Below are positions 35,862 to 44,283 of a stretch of DNA of 64,000 bases, piece by piece. Below the pieces are notes generated by a model, which saw nothing but the letters and a program-made list of their open reading frames with translations, did not search any database and was not told the origin of the DNA. Position numbers and translations under genes: made by a program. Source of the stretch: Halopelagius fulvigenes. GTDB lineage: Archaea > Halobacteriota > Halobacteria > Halobacteriales > Haloferacaceae. The stretch is from positions 1,240,001-1,304,000 of the forward strand of contig NZ_JBHSXH010000015.1 of NCBI RefSeq assembly GCF_042662625.1, written 5' to 3'. Within the stretch, counting starts at the first letter, position 1, and every line of letters begins with the position of its first letter.

Positions 35862-36419
35862 TCAGCGCTCCTCGCGGGCCACCTCGCGCTTCCCGTTCAC
35901 GTCGTCGTGGACGACGACGACGGCGGAGGGGACGGTGCCGTCGAGTGCGACGCGCGCCTCGTAACCGAGGTTCTCCAGCGCCTCGGTGCACATCTCGTCG
36001 TCGTCGCGTTCCTCCACGGCGGCGACGACGAGCGTCACCAGCCCTTCCTGGCCGTCGTAGGAGAGGTGTTCCAGCGAGGGGACCGTACAGCCGTTCTTGC
36101 CGACGATACACCCGGTGACGGTCACGCCCTCGTCGTCGAAGGCGACGCTGGCTTCGCCCGGCGACGGGCACTCGTCGAGGGGGGTGAGCGACGACTCGGT
36201 GAAGCGGGGGTGCGTCCCCGACGCGCCGCCGCCCGACCCCGTCGTCGGTAACTCGTCGGTTCCGGTCGCGTCCGTCTCGGTTCCCGTTTCGGTCTGTTCT
36301 GTTTCGGTCTGTTCCGTGTCGGTGGTCTCTCCGTCGGAGCCGGAGGAGCCTCCGAGGCAACCGGCGAGGGCGAGTGGGAGGAGCATTGCAGTTCCGGCGA
36401 GGACCGTTCGGCGGTTCAT
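35862..36419 (-). CDS. Tat-exported lipoprotein, unknown function
   Basis: 185 aa from the ATG at 36419. The N-terminus NRRTVLAGTAMLLPLALAGC combines a twin-arginine motif with a lipobox, so it is exported by Tat and lipid-anchored. A Thr/Glu/Gly-rich spacer (about 25-70) follows, then a domain of about 110 residues with four cysteines (LDECPSPG, GCIVGKNGC, EMCTEAL) that could form disulfides. No known domain is recognised. GCTATTTCC at about 36442-36450 is a likely TATA box. Confidence 0.78.
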   Translation of the reverse strand: MNRRTVLAGTAMLLPLALAGCLGGSSGSDGETTDTEQTETEQTETGTETDATGTDELPTTGSGGGASGTHPRFTESSLTPLDECPSPGEASVAFDDEGVTVTGCIVGKNGCTVPSLEHLSYDGQEGLVTLVVAAVEERDDDEMCTEALENLGYEARVALDGTVPSAVVVVHDDVNGKREVAREER

Positions 36420-36560
36420 ACCTGACAGTCTCGCCCTCGGGAAATAGCCGTATCGTAAGCACAAACGGTCGTTGGTGCTTTCCGCGCGGCGGGGTGGCAC
36501 ACCGCGAGGGAGTACCCGCATCGCAAGCCATTTCAAAGGGTGCCGCCAATCAACGAGTGA

Positions 36561-36633
36561 GTCCTGATAGGGTAGTGGACTATCCTCTTGGCTTGCGGAG
36601 CCAGGGACCGGAGTTCAAATCTCCGTCAGGACG
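36561..36633 (+). tRNA. tRNA-Arg (GCG), copy 1
   Basis: Cloverleaf with acceptor GTCCTGA/TCAGGAC and discriminator G, D arm GGGTAGTGGACTATC, anticodon loop TTGCGGA (anticodon 36595-36597) and T arm GGAGTTCAAATCTCC. 73 nt, no intron. It is identical to the copy at 37095-37167, and the DNA just downstream is similar too, so the locus has been duplicated. Confidence 0.95.
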
Positions 36634-36720
36634 CTCATTTCATTCGCGACCTGACTTGCCCTACGCTCGCGTTCGCTCGCGTAGGACTCCGTCAGGACGT
36701 CGTTCTACCGAGGCAAGACG

Positions 36721-36744
36721 GCGAGAGCCTTCCGTGGCTCTCGC
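36721..36744. repeat. Perfect 9-bp stem-loop in the duplicated tRNA-Arg spacer (copy 1)
   Basis: GCGAGAGCC and GGCTCTCGC pair perfectly around a 6-nt loop (TTCCGT). The same stem with another loop (CTCTAT) is at 37255-37278 in the second copy. Stem kept and loop changed suggests a structural role, perhaps RNA processing or termination after the tRNA. Confidence 0.6.
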
Positions 36745-36834
36745 CTCTGCCGAGGATGTTGACTCAGACACGGAGATTTGAACAGGGAGCGACCAGAGAG
36801 CGCCATTTTTGAGAGTGACAGGTAACAGAGGCGT

Positions 36835-37020
36835 ATGGACAGATTGAGTCGGGTTCTCGTCCGGTGGAAACTCGTGTTCGGCATCCTGCCGGTTCTGTTC
36901 GTCGCACTCGGTGTCCTCTCGGAGAACTTTGTGGCGGTGGCCGGCGGTGTGTTCCTCGTCGGAATCGCGCTGAGCGTCGTCTACCTGTTTGCCGAGTACG
37001 CGCCGGCGTCGGCCGAGTAG
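36835..37020 (+). CDS. Small two-helix membrane protein
   Basis: 61 aa with two hydrophobic segments (residues about 12-28 and 33-53) and an acidic C-terminus (YAPASAE). No family is recognised. It lies between the two tRNA-Arg genes. The start is supported only by a weak AGAGG about 4 nt before the ATG and an AT-rich patch at 36805-36812. The membrane pattern makes a real gene likely, but a chance frame is not excluded. Confidence 0.5.
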   Translation: MDRLSRVLVRWKLVFGILPVLFVALGVLSENFVAVAGGVFLVGIALSVVYLFAEYAPASAE

Positions 37021-37094
37021 TTAGGTGGTGCCGTCCGAACGTCACTCGCACACATCGTAACCGTCTTAAGCAAACGAGGTGTAGCGAAGGATGA

Positions 37095-37167
37095 GTCCTG
37101 ATAGGGTAGTGGACTATCCTCTTGGCTTGCGGAGCCAGGGACCGGAGTTCAAATCTCCGTCAGGACG
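37095..37167 (+). tRNA. tRNA-Arg (GCG), copy 2
   Basis: Identical in sequence to the gene at 36561-36633, offset by 534 bp; anticodon at 37129-37131. The 66 bases that follow are also nearly the same as those after copy 1, so the duplication included flanking DNA. Confidence 0.95.
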
Positions 37168-37254
37168 TTCACTTCGTTCACGACCTGACTTGCCCTACGC
37201 TTGCGTTCGCTCGCGTAGGACTCCGTCAGGACGCTACTTTCCGAGAACTACACC

Positions 37255-37278
37255 GCGAGAGCCCTCTATGGCTCTCGC
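37255..37278. repeat. Perfect 9-bp stem-loop (copy 2)
   Basis: Same GCGAGAGCC/GGCTCTCGC stem as at 36721-36744, with loop CTCTAT. It is the compensated counterpart in the second copy of the tRNA-Arg locus. Confidence 0.6.
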
Positions 37279-37305
37279 GTCCATTCGAGGTTATGCGGTC
37301 ACCAC

Positions 37306-37355
37306 GGAGATTTGAACAGGGAGCGACCGAAGGGAGCGACTGAGTTCAAATCTCC
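37306..37355. repeat. Inverted T-arm repeat with 26-nt loop, downstream of tRNA-Arg
   Basis: GGAGATTTGAAC (37306-37317) and GTTCAAATCTCC (37344-37355) are perfect inverted copies of the tRNA-Arg T arm. They enclose a 26-nt loop (37318-37343) made of AGGGAGCGAC twice with a 13-nt period. A half element, GGAGATTTGAAC plus AGGGAGCGAC, is at 36772-36793 after tRNA-Arg copy 1. A closely similar element follows tRNA-Phe at 52610-52664. From 37356 to 37653 there are only further tRNA-derived repeats and no gene. Confidence 0.75.
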
Positions 37356-37653
37356 GAGAGGGTACTCACTTCGTTCGCACCCTCACGTGCTTCACGCTCA
37401 CATCCGTTCGCGTGAAACTCCGTCAGGACGTTCACTTCGTTCACGACCGACTTGCCCTACGCTCGCGTTCGCTCGCGTAGGACTCCGTGAGATCACTTGT
37501 GGCCTCACGTGGCCCCGTTCACGCTGTTCACGGGGCCTCCGTCAGGACGTTTCTGCGAGGCGCTACGCGACGAGCGACAGAGAGAAGGGAAAGATTCTGC
37601 AGTCTGGAGGCCACGTTCGGCCGTCCGAACAGAGCGTTCGTACCCGACGCGGA

Positions 37654-37890
37654 CTACTCCTCGTCGTACCTCGACGGAACGTCGTGCTCGTCGTCGCTCT
37701 CGTCAATGGGGCGAACCGACGGCGTGCGACGCTTTCGAATCGGCCGCGGCGACGGGTCGCGAGAGGAGTCGTCCTTCGGCGAACCGACCCACTTCTCGTG
37801 ACAGTCCGGGCAGTAGTTGCCCTTGTACGTGCTGGTGAACGAATACTCGGAACCGCAGGCGACACAGACTGGTTCGTGCGTTCGCTTCAT
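37654..37890 (-). CDS. Small zinc-ribbon protein
   Basis: 78 aa from the ATG at 37890. CVACG (about residue 9) and CPDCH (about residue 27) form a zinc ribbon. The rest is a charged, Ser/Arg/Asp-rich tail, probably disordered. The start is firm: GGAGGTGA, a perfect Shine-Dalgarno, precedes the ATG by 4 nt on the - strand. CTTATACG at about 37961-37968 is a likely TATA box, giving a leader of some 45 nt. A role in nucleic-acid binding is likely but unproven. Confidence 0.8.
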   Translation of the reverse strand: MKRTHEPVCVACGSEYSFTSTYKGNYCPDCHEKWVGSPKDDSSRDPSPRPIRKRRTPSVRPIDESDDEHDVPSRYDEE

Positions 37891-38040
37891 TCCGTCACCT
37901 CCAGAATGGTCGGATTGCCGACTCGTTTCATGTGCTATCACGGGGCCTACGGTACGAATACGTATAAGCGTATCACCGCGCCGCTGAGGCCCGAACGGGC
38001 GAGCGTCGGCTATTTAGGACGCGGACGACGTGTCCGGAGT

Positions 38041-38691
38041 ATGGAACGAATACTCCGCGTCGGGGCGGCGGTGTTCAACGCGGGCGACCACCACGCCGCC
38101 CACGACGCGTGGGAGTCGCGGTGGCTCGAACTGGCGGACGGGACGCCGGACGAGCGACTGCTCCACGGCCTCATCCAGTACACGGCGGCCGTCCACCACG
38201 CGCGGAACCGAAACTGGAGCGGTGCGACCGGGTTAGCGACGAGCGCGCGCGAGTACCTCGGGGACGTGGACGATGCGGACGAGAACTACCGGGGCGTGAA
38301 CGTCGGCGCGGTGCGGCGGTATCTGGGTCGCCTCGCCGCGGACCCGGAGTTCGCCGAACGCGCGCGCCCGCTTCCGTTGCGCATCGACGGGCGAGTCGTC
38401 CGGGCCGACGACCTGCCGTTCGAGGGGGTCGTCGACGCCGCCAGAGTCGTCGCGGAGGACTACGACGCCTACGACGAGGCGGTCATCGAACGCGCGGTGG
38501 AGTACGCGACGGAGGAAGTGGAGGAGGACGACCCGGGCGTAGGCGGCGGGCGGTCGGGGACGCGGTACGTCGCGTTCCTGTTCGACTTCGTCGGCGACAG
38601 GGAGAACCGCGATATACTCTACGAGAGGCTGTTCGCGCACGTCGAGCGAGAACGCGCGAGAGAACGCGACGTGTCCGGACTGTTCGAGTGA
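38041..38691 (+). CDS. DUF309 domain protein
   Basis: 216 aa from the ATG at 38041; the frame is open far upstream through tRNA repeats, which is meaningless. The N-terminal half is the helical DUF309 domain: FNAGDHHAAHDAWESRW, a LLHGLIQYTAAVHHARN stretch and NWSGATGLATSAREYL. DUF309 is widespread in archaea, cyanobacteria and Bacillus, with unknown function; the conserved His/Glu residues hint at metal binding. GCTATTTAG at about 38010-38018 is 27 nt upstream (leaderless). It converges on azf, with 1 bp between stop codons. Confidence 0.87.
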   Translation: MERILRVGAAVFNAGDHHAAHDAWESRWLELADGTPDERLLHGLIQYTAAVHHARNRNWSGATGLATSAREYLGDVDDADENYRGVNVGAVRRYLGRLAADPEFAERARPLPLRIDGRVVRADDLPFEGVVDAARVVAEDYDAYDEAVIERAVEYATEEVEEDDPGVGGGRSGTRYVAFLFDFVGDRENRDILYERLFAHVERERARERDVSGLFE

Positions 38692-38692
38692 G

Positions 38693-39475
38693 TCACTCCT
38701 CGTCGCCGCCTTCGTCTTCGAATTCCGCGGAGTTGTCTATCGGGTCGAAGCCGAGAACCTCCTTCGCGCGGTCGATGGAGTAGTACTTCCGGTCGTTGTT
38801 GCTGATGCCGTAGACGGTCTCGAACTCGTAGTCGGCCTCGATGCACCGCGCGAAGAGGTGCGCGCAGTCCCGGTACGAGAGCCACATCGCCTGTCCGCGT
38901 TCGTAGTCGACGGGCGGGTGGCCCTCCGTCAGGTTGCCGATGCGCACGTTGACGACGGAGATGCCGTACTCGTCGTGGTAGTAGCGGGTGAGAATCTCGC
39001 CCGTCGCCTTGCTGACGCCGTAGAGGTTGCTCGGGCGGGGGAGTTCCGTCCCGTCGAGTCGGAAGTCGTCGTGCGAGCGGTACAGGTCGGGCGTGCGGTC
39101 CGCCGTCTCGTAGTTGCCGACGGCGTGGTTCGACGAGGCGAAGGCGAACTTCTCGACGCCCGCCTCGGCGGCGGCTTCGAGGACGGTGTGCGTCCCGTCG
39201 ATGTTGTTCTGCAGGACGCTGTTCCACGGCGCTTCGGGTCGCGGGTCGCCCGCGAGGTGGATGACCGCCCGGACGCCGGAGACGGCTTCTTCGACGGCCT
39301 CTCTGTCGGTGATGTCCGCGGCGTACACCGCCTCGTCGGCGACCCCCTCTGGAATCTTGTCGTCAGACAGCGGTTCGCGGTCGAGCAATCGCCAGTCGTA
39401 GTCGGTCCCGATGTGGCGGAGAATAGCCTGACCGACGCGCCCACCCGCCCCTGTCAAGAGAACCGGGTCGTCCAT
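38693..39475 (-). CDS. azf: NAD+-dependent glucose-6-phosphate dehydrogenase Azf
   Basis: 260 aa short-chain/extended SDR from the ATG at 39475. The dinucleotide motif is LLTGAGGRVGQAIL, the catalytic YxxxK is in NLYGVSKATGE, and HLAGDPRPEAPW plus FASSNHAVGNYE are family blocks. The sequence closely resembles Haloferax volcanii Azf (archaeal zwischenferment) as I remember it, an NAD+-specific glucose-6-phosphate dehydrogenase unrelated to bacterial Zwf, feeding the oxidative pentose phosphate pathway. A general NDP-sugar epimerase is the alternative, but the match is specific. TTCTTAG at about 39503-39509 gives a leaderless mRNA. Confidence 0.9.
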   Translation of the reverse strand: MDDPVLLTGAGGRVGQAILRHIGTDYDWRLLDREPLSDDKIPEGVADEAVYAADITDREAVEEAVSGVRAVIHLAGDPRPEAPWNSVLQNNIDGTHTVLEAAAEAGVEKFAFASSNHAVGNYETADRTPDLYRSHDDFRLDGTELPRPSNLYGVSKATGEILTRYYHDEYGISVVNVRIGNLTEGHPPVDYERGQAMWLSYRDCAHLFARCIEADYEFETVYGISNNDRKYYSIDRAKEVLGFDPIDNSAEFEDEGGDEE

Positions 39476-39574
39476 TCGGTCGTTACTGGGCGAAGGATGG
39501 CTAAGAAAGGCCCGATTCGCGTCTGCGAGGAGCCGAGGCGATACGCCTATCTTCGGGCGGACGAGAGAGACCCC

Positions 39575-39919
39575 ATGCCGAGTACAGCAGAGACGGCCTG
39601 CTTCGAGGCGGGAATCAAGTTCGGGTCGCTGTACCACCAGTTCGCCGGGACGCCGATCAGTCCCTCCAGCGCGGACTCCCTCGAGAGCGCGATGGAGGAC
39701 GCGATAGAGAACCAACCCCACTGCGAATCGGTCGAGGTGGACATCCTCGTGGACGACTTAGCCTCCGAACTCGCCGACTCGACGGCGGACTACGCGGAGT
39801 TGACGGGACGGTTCATGGAAGTCGAGATGACCGTCGAGTACGGGGGGACGCGCGTCCGCACGCGGATGGAGATGGAGGACGACTACCCCACCATGCGTCT
39901 CGTCTCCGTCGAGGACTGA
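39575..39919 (+). CDS. mptD: Archaeal dihydroneopterin aldolase
   Basis: 114 aa from the ATG at 39575; the open frame upstream is the antisense of azf. The sequence CFEAGIKFGSLYHQFAGTPI, then SADSLESAMEDAIENQP and VEVDILVDDL is typical of the archaeal MptD family (MJ0408 type), which cleaves 7,8-dihydroneopterin to 6-hydroxymethyl-dihydropterin and glycolaldehyde in pterin (folate/methanopterin) synthesis. Length is normal. No other pterin genes are adjacent. A CTATCTT at about 39547-39553 may be the TATA box. Confidence 0.88.
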   Translation: MPSTAETACFEAGIKFGSLYHQFAGTPISPSSADSLESAMEDAIENQPHCESVEVDILVDDLASELADSTADYAELTGRFMEVEMTVEYGGTRVRTRMEMEDDYPTMRLVSVED

Positions 39920-40003
39920 ACGGGCGTCAGAACCCCTCCCGGCCGAGATTTCACTTTCACTTTCGGGCATGTATTTAAACTACCGCGCGTCGAAGTGACG
40001 GGT

Positions 40004-40555
40004 ATGAGTAGTCAAAGCACACTCGGGGACGACGACCTGTTCGGAGAGGCCGCCGAAGAGATGCGCTCTGAGGTCGAAGAGCACCTCGACGCCGTGCGGG
40101 ACTCCCTACCCGACGCCGACGCCATCTGGGACACCGAGGCGCAGAACGTCCTCGGCGTCCTCAACGGTCTGAAGTCCGCGCTGGACGTCGAGGAGGCCGA
40201 GGAGAACCTCCGGCAGGCGAAGAAGACGTTCATCGTCGGCCAACGCGCCGACGCGTTCGACGACCCGGACTCCCTCGAATCGGAGATAGCGTCCGTCCAA
40301 GAACTGCTGGAGACGGTGACCGACGCCGAGGAACTCGTCGGCGAACTGACCAGCACCATGCCCCAGTTGCGGAGTCAACTGCAGGACGCCGCCGACGCGG
40401 CCGAGGAAAGGGACGCGGACGAAGCGGATACCGATGAAGCGGATACCGACGGAGCGGACGCCGACGAAGCGGACGCCGACGAAGATGAAGATGCGGAGGA
40501 AGAGGAAGCGGACGCCGACGCAGACGAGGACGAGGACGAGGAAGACGAAGAGTAA
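40004..40555 (+). CDS. DUF5790-like protein with acidic repeat tail
   Basis: 183 aa from the ATG at 40004. Residues 1-125 are a helical domain (SSQSTLGDDDLFGEAAEEM ... VLGVLNGLKSALDVEEAE ... ELTSTMPQLRSQL) that I recognise as haloarchaeal DUF5790, function unknown. The last 50 residues are an Asp/Glu/Ala tail built from repeated DADEAD-like units ending in EDEEDEE. GTATTTAAAC at 39971-39980 is an excellent TATA box about 27 nt upstream (leaderless). It converges on the creatininase-family gene with 1 bp between stops. Confidence 0.85.
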   Translation: MSSQSTLGDDDLFGEAAEEMRSEVEEHLDAVRDSLPDADAIWDTEAQNVLGVLNGLKSALDVEEAEENLRQAKKTFIVGQRADAFDDPDSLESEIASVQELLETVTDAEELVGELTSTMPQLRSQLQDAADAAEERDADEADTDEADTDGADADEADADEDEDAEEEEADADADEDEDEEDEE

Positions 40556-40556
40556 C

Positions 40557-41303
40557 TCAGCCCCGCCGACGCGGCCGTTCGACGTCGCGTTCGGCGACGG
40601 CGTCGAGGAGTTCGGCCAACGACTCGGCCGACAGGTCGAGGAGCGCTTCTCCCAGCGACGCGTCCCCCTGCGTCGGGTCGCCGACCACGCCGTTCTCGGT
40701 GAACTCCGCGGAGTCGTGCGCGAGATTCACGCCAGATACCCACTCGCCCCAGCGGTCGCTCCCGCCCGCCGCGGCGTCCTCCACTCTCTCCTCGCGGACG
40801 AGTTCCGGCCGGAGGTGTCTGAGGAGGGCGGTCTCTAGGGGTCCGCCGTGGCCCATCTTCGCGGCGTGTTCGCCGACGGCGTCGAACCACGTGAACGCCA
40901 CCGCGTAGGCGTCGCCCTCGCGGGTTATCGTCCCCGTCACCTCGCGCAGGGCGTCCACGTTGCCGCCGTGACCGTTGACGACGACGACGCGGCCGAACCC
41001 GTGTTCGGCGAGACTCGCCACCGTCTCGCGGACGGCCGAGCGGAACGTCTCCGGCGAGAACCACACCGTGCCGGGGAACTGGCGGTGTTCGGCGGCGACG
41101 CCGACGGGGAGGGTCGGAGCGACGGCGGCGTCGCCGTCGTACGCCTCGACGCCGGCCTCGGCCACCGCCTCGGCGGTGAACGCGTCCGTTCCGAGGGGGG
41201 CGTGCGGGCCGTGCTGTTCGGTGCTGCCGACGGGTACCAGCGCGATGTCCGTCTCCGCGGCGAGGTCCGACACGTCGGTCCACGTCGCCTCCGAGAGTCG
41301 CAT
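40557..41303 (-). CDS. Creatininase-family amidohydrolase
   Basis: 248 aa. Metal-binding and family motifs are present: PVGSTEQHGPHAPLGTD (Glu, His and Asp ligands), VVVNGHGGNVDALR, and the Glu in HGGPLETALL. The family includes creatininase, mycofactocin protease MftE and ArfB, the deformylase of archaeal riboflavin and F420 synthesis. ArfB is the likeliest role in an archaeon, but I cannot separate these from the sequence alone. It stands alone between DUF5790 and the ABC exporter. Confidence 0.85.
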   Translation of the reverse strand: MRLSEATWTDVSDLAAETDIALVPVGSTEQHGPHAPLGTDAFTAEAVAEAGVEAYDGDAAVAPTLPVGVAAEHRQFPGTVWFSPETFRSAVRETVASLAEHGFGRVVVVNGHGGNVDALREVTGTITREGDAYAVAFTWFDAVGEHAAKMGHGGPLETALLRHLRPELVREERVEDAAAGGSDRWGEWVSGVNLAHDSAEFTENGVVGDPTQGDASLGEALLDLSAESLAELLDAVAERDVERPRRRG

Positions 41304-41360
41304 ACACGGCGGTGTGCGCTCGGACGGCTTGTAACCGCCGGATGCGGACGGGACGATACC

Positions 41361-43292
41361 TCAGTCGTCGTCGTCGTTCTCGACGCTCGTCCGCGAGGCG
41401 CGGCGACTCGCCCGTTCGACGAACTCGTCGGGGAGTTCGTCTATCTCGCCCGCTTGGACGCCCCACAGGTGGGCGTAGAGGCCGTCCTCGCCGATGAGTT
41501 CCTCGTGCGTGCCGCGTTCGACGATTCGCCCGTCTTCGAGGACGACTATCTTGTCGGCGTCCTTGATGGTCGAGAGGCGGTGGGCGATGCTGAACGTCGT
41601 TCGGTCCTCCGTCAGACGGTCCAAGGAGCGCTGGATGAGCATCTCCGTCTCGGTGTCCACGTCGGAGGTCGCCTCGTCCAAGATGAGAATGTCGGGGTCC
41701 CTGAGGACGGCGCGGGCGATGGAGAGACGCTGGCGCTGGCCGCCGGAGAGTTTCACGCCGCGCTCGCCGATTTCGGTGTCGTAGCCCTCCGGGAGGTTCC
41801 GGATGAAGTCGTGGGCTTCCGCGGCCTTCGCGGCCTCGACCACGTCCTCGTGGTCGGCGTCGAACGACCCGTACCGGATGTTCTCCTCGACCGTCCCGTA
41901 GAACATGAACGTGTCCTGTCCGACGTAGCCGATGGCCTGCCGGAGGCTCGGAATCGTCACGTCGCGTACGTCGGTGCCGTCGATGCGGACGGCTCCCTCG
42001 TCCACGTCGTACATCCGGAGGAGGAGCTTCAGGACCGTCGATTTCCCCGCACCGGTCGGGCCGACGAGCGCGAGGGTGTCGCCGCCGGGAACCTCGAAGG
42101 AGATGTCCTCGACGATGGTCTCGTCCTCGTCGTAGCCGAACGTCACGTCGTCGTACTCGACGCGGCCGTCGCCGACGACCAACTCCTCCGCGCCGGGATC
42201 CTCCTCGATGCGGGAGGGTTCGTCCATCAGGCCGAACATCCGAGCACTGGAGGCGTACGCGCGCTGGTACATGTTGATGATCTGCCCGAACTGCGCCATC
42301 GGCCAGATGAACCGCTGGGTGAAGAGGATGAACGTGACGAACTCCCCGGGCGCGAGCGTCCCGGTGAAGAACCACGGCCCCGCGCCGTTCAGCACCCAGA
42401 GGCCGCCGACGGTGAACGTCAGGACGAAGCCGATGCCCGCGAGGATGCGCAGGCCGGGGAAGAACTTGATGCGGGTGTCGATGGCGTCCCAGTTGGCGTC
42501 GAAGTAGTCCATCGACACGCCCTCCACCCGGTCGGACTCGTAGGACTCCGTGTTCGACGTCTTGATGACGGAGATGCCGCCGAGGTTGTTCTCCAACCGG
42601 GAGTTGACCCGCCCGACGGAGGAGCGGACTTCTGCGTACTTCGGCTGGATGGTCTTGATGAAGAAGTAGGTGAAGACGGCGATGAGGGGCACCGGAAGTA
42701 GGGCGACGAGGGCGAGTTGCCAGTTCAGCCAAAAGAGGATGCCGGCGATGCCGAGGACCATGACGCCGAGGCGGAACGCGGCGTTCATCCCGTCGTTGAG
42801 GAACCGTTCGAGGCGGTTCACGTCGTTCGAGAGGATGGACATCATCTCGCCCGTCTGCTTGTCGGCGAAGAACTCCATGTTCAGCCGTTGCATCTTGTCG
42901 TAGGTGTCCGTCCGAACGTCGTGTTGGATGTTCTGCGCGAAGGAGTTCCACCCCCAGTTACGCGTCCAGTGGAACGCCGCCCCGCCGAAGAACGCGACGG
43001 CGATGAGGCCGATGGTGAACCACAGTTGCGCGTCCCGCGCCGCGGGAAGCCACGCCTGCGGGAGGATGGGGAGGTCGAACGCGCGTTCGTCGAGGAAGAT
43101 GGCGTCGACGGCGATGCCGAGGAGCAACGGCGGCAGGAGGTCGAGCAGTCGCGCGCCCACGCTTGCGAGGACGCCGACCGAGAACTGCGGCAGGTTCCGC
43201 CGCCCGTACTCGGCGAACAGACGCCGCATCGGATTCTCGGCTCGCTCCCGTTGTTCCTCGAACGGGTCGTCGTCGTCCGGGGAGGTAGCCAT
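41361..43292 (-). CDS. ABC exporter (fused membrane and ATPase domains)
   Basis: 643 aa half-transporter. Six membrane helices lie within about residues 35-320. The ATPase domain has Walker A GPTGAGKST, Q loop YVGQDTFMF, signature LSGGQRQRLS, Walker B ILILDEATSDVD and H-loop IAHRLS. It resembles type IV exporters of the MsbA/multidrug class and should work as a homodimer; no partner gene is near. Substrate unknown (lipid, drug or peptide). The ATG at 43292 is chosen over an upstream one at 43319. TTTAGTG at about 43318-43324 places the transcription start next to the ATG. Confidence 0.93.
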   Translation of the reverse strand: MATSPDDDDPFEEQRERAENPMRRLFAEYGRRNLPQFSVGVLASVGARLLDLLPPLLLGIAVDAIFLDERAFDLPILPQAWLPAARDAQLWFTIGLIAVAFFGGAAFHWTRNWGWNSFAQNIQHDVRTDTYDKMQRLNMEFFADKQTGEMMSILSNDVNRLERFLNDGMNAAFRLGVMVLGIAGILFWLNWQLALVALLPVPLIAVFTYFFIKTIQPKYAEVRSSVGRVNSRLENNLGGISVIKTSNTESYESDRVEGVSMDYFDANWDAIDTRIKFFPGLRILAGIGFVLTFTVGGLWVLNGAGPWFFTGTLAPGEFVTFILFTQRFIWPMAQFGQIINMYQRAYASSARMFGLMDEPSRIEEDPGAEELVVGDGRVEYDDVTFGYDEDETIVEDISFEVPGGDTLALVGPTGAGKSTVLKLLLRMYDVDEGAVRIDGTDVRDVTIPSLRQAIGYVGQDTFMFYGTVEENIRYGSFDADHEDVVEAAKAAEAHDFIRNLPEGYDTEIGERGVKLSGGQRQRLSIARAVLRDPDILILDEATSDVDTETEMLIQRSLDRLTEDRTTFSIAHRLSTIKDADKIVVLEDGRIVERGTHEELIGEDGLYAHLWGVQAGEIDELPDEFVERASRRASRTSVENDDDD

Positions 43293-43381
43293 TACCCCGT
43301 CTTCGGGGGCCCAGCACACTAAACCGTTTGATACGAACCGAAACAGTCAGCGCGGCGAGAGCGACGCGGACCGGCGACGGC

Positions 43382-43651
43382 CTACAGCACTCTGCCTTCC
43401 ACGTCCGGGTCGATGGCCGCCTCGGAGAGGTCCTCGCGGATGCGCGCGCGGAGGGGGTCGGGGACGGTGTTCCGCCCGACGGGAACCGCCGTCTCGCCGT
43501 CGTCTTTCACCTTCCAGTAGAGGACGCACTCGGAGGGTTCGTAGAACTCGATGCTGTAGTGGTCGTCCGCGCCCCGGTAGTGGACTCGCGCCGCGAACTC
43601 CTCTGCGCGCCACCCCTCTAACTCGGCGAGTGCCTCGACGTGTTCACCCAT
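43382..43651 (-). CDS. Small conserved protein, unknown function
   Basis: 89 aa, acidic, probably soluble. The composition and the order of short beta strands (FAARVHYRGADDHYSIEFY, then VLYWKVKDDGETAV) suggest a compact alpha-beta domain. No family is assigned. ACGTAAGG at about 43672-43679, inside the end of the DUF192 gene, lies 27 nt upstream and fits a TATA box. It follows the DUF192 gene by 21 bp and may be co-transcribed with it. Confidence 0.7.
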   Translation of the reverse strand: MGEHVEALAELEGWRAEEFAARVHYRGADDHYSIEFYEPSECVLYWKVKDDGETAVPVGRNTVPDPLRARIREDLSEAAIDPDVEGRVL

Positions 43652-43672
43652 GCTCTCGGCTTCGGGGCCGCC

Positions 43673-44197
43673 TTACGTCGTTGTTTTGCCTTCCGAATAG
43701 TCGCCGATTCGGATGCGGTCGCCCTCGTCGATGCACGACCGGTTCGTGTAGCCGTAGGGAACTTCGAGGACGTACTTCCCGGTGCCCCTGTATTTCGTCA
43801 GTTCCTCGCCGGAGGTGCCCTCGGGCGGGAGTTCGGCGTGGTGAATCTGCGTGATGGTGCCGTTGGCGTCAACGAAGACGATGTCGAGGGGGAAGGACAT
43901 CTCGCGCATCACGTACGCGTGTTCGCCCTCGTTCTGGTGGACGAACAGCATCCCCTCGTCCTCGCCGAGCGATTCGGTTTCGCTGAGTCCGGTGTAGCGC
44001 TTCTGGTGGGTGTCCGCGATGCGGACGTCGACGGTCGCCAGCGTCTCGTTGTCCGCCTCGTCAAGAACGGTGACCGTCGTCCGTTCGTACTCGCCCGTCG
44101 GGAACGCCGCGGGGTTGAACGCGTAGACGGCACCCGTCACGGAGGCGAGGACTAACACCGCGAGTGCGGCGGTAGCGAGCGTCTGCCGCGAGACCAT
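43673..44197 (-). CDS. Secreted DUF192 protein
   Basis: 174 aa. An N-terminal signal or anchor helix (residues 5-26) is followed by the DUF192 domain: VDVRIADTHQKRYTGLSETE, a GMLFVHQNEGEHAYVMREMSFPLDIVFVD stretch (read in two parts), ITQIHHAEL, and YVLEVPYGYT near the end. DUF192 proteins are widespread, and their function is unknown. It is followed by a small gene on the same strand. tRNA-Val lies just upstream on the other strand. Confidence 0.88.
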   Translation of the reverse strand: MVSRQTLATAALAVLVLASVTGAVYAFNPAAFPTGEYERTTVTVLDEADNETLATVDVRIADTHQKRYTGLSETESLGEDEGMLFVHQNEGEHAYVMREMSFPLDIVFVDANGTITQIHHAELPPEGTSGEELTKYRGTGKYVLEVPYGYTNRSCIDEGDRIRIGDYSEGKTTT

Positions 44198-44283
44198 ACA
44201 CGGAGATAGGACGGAGTGCGCCTAAGGATTCCGGCGACCGAATTGGAAACCGTTATCCCGACGTGGAAGTAGAATCGAGATGC

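Larger units (their letters stand above)
36687..37549 (+). repeat. Orphan copies of the tRNA-Arg 3' end, each behind a hairpin
   Basis: CTCCGTCAGGACG, the last 13 bases of tRNA-Arg, recurs outside the tRNA genes at 36687-36699, 37221-37233, 37418-37430 and 37537-37549. Each is directly preceded by an inverted repeat: CCTACG/CGTAGG (first two), TTCACG/CGTGAA (third) and GCCCCGT/ACGGGGC (fourth). A fifth, decayed copy is at about 37487. The module hairpin plus tRNA 3' end is therefore repeated with different hairpin sequences. Confidence 0.75.

Noticed and set aside
36500..37600. CRISPR array
   Set aside because: Repeats here are tRNA-derived, of unequal spacing and with hairpins; no regular repeat-spacer pattern and no cas genes.
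40375..42951. 858-codon antisense-frame ORF across the creatininase and ABC genes
   Set aside because: Product is Arg/His/Pro-rich low complexity; both real genes on that strand are in another frame with intact motifs.
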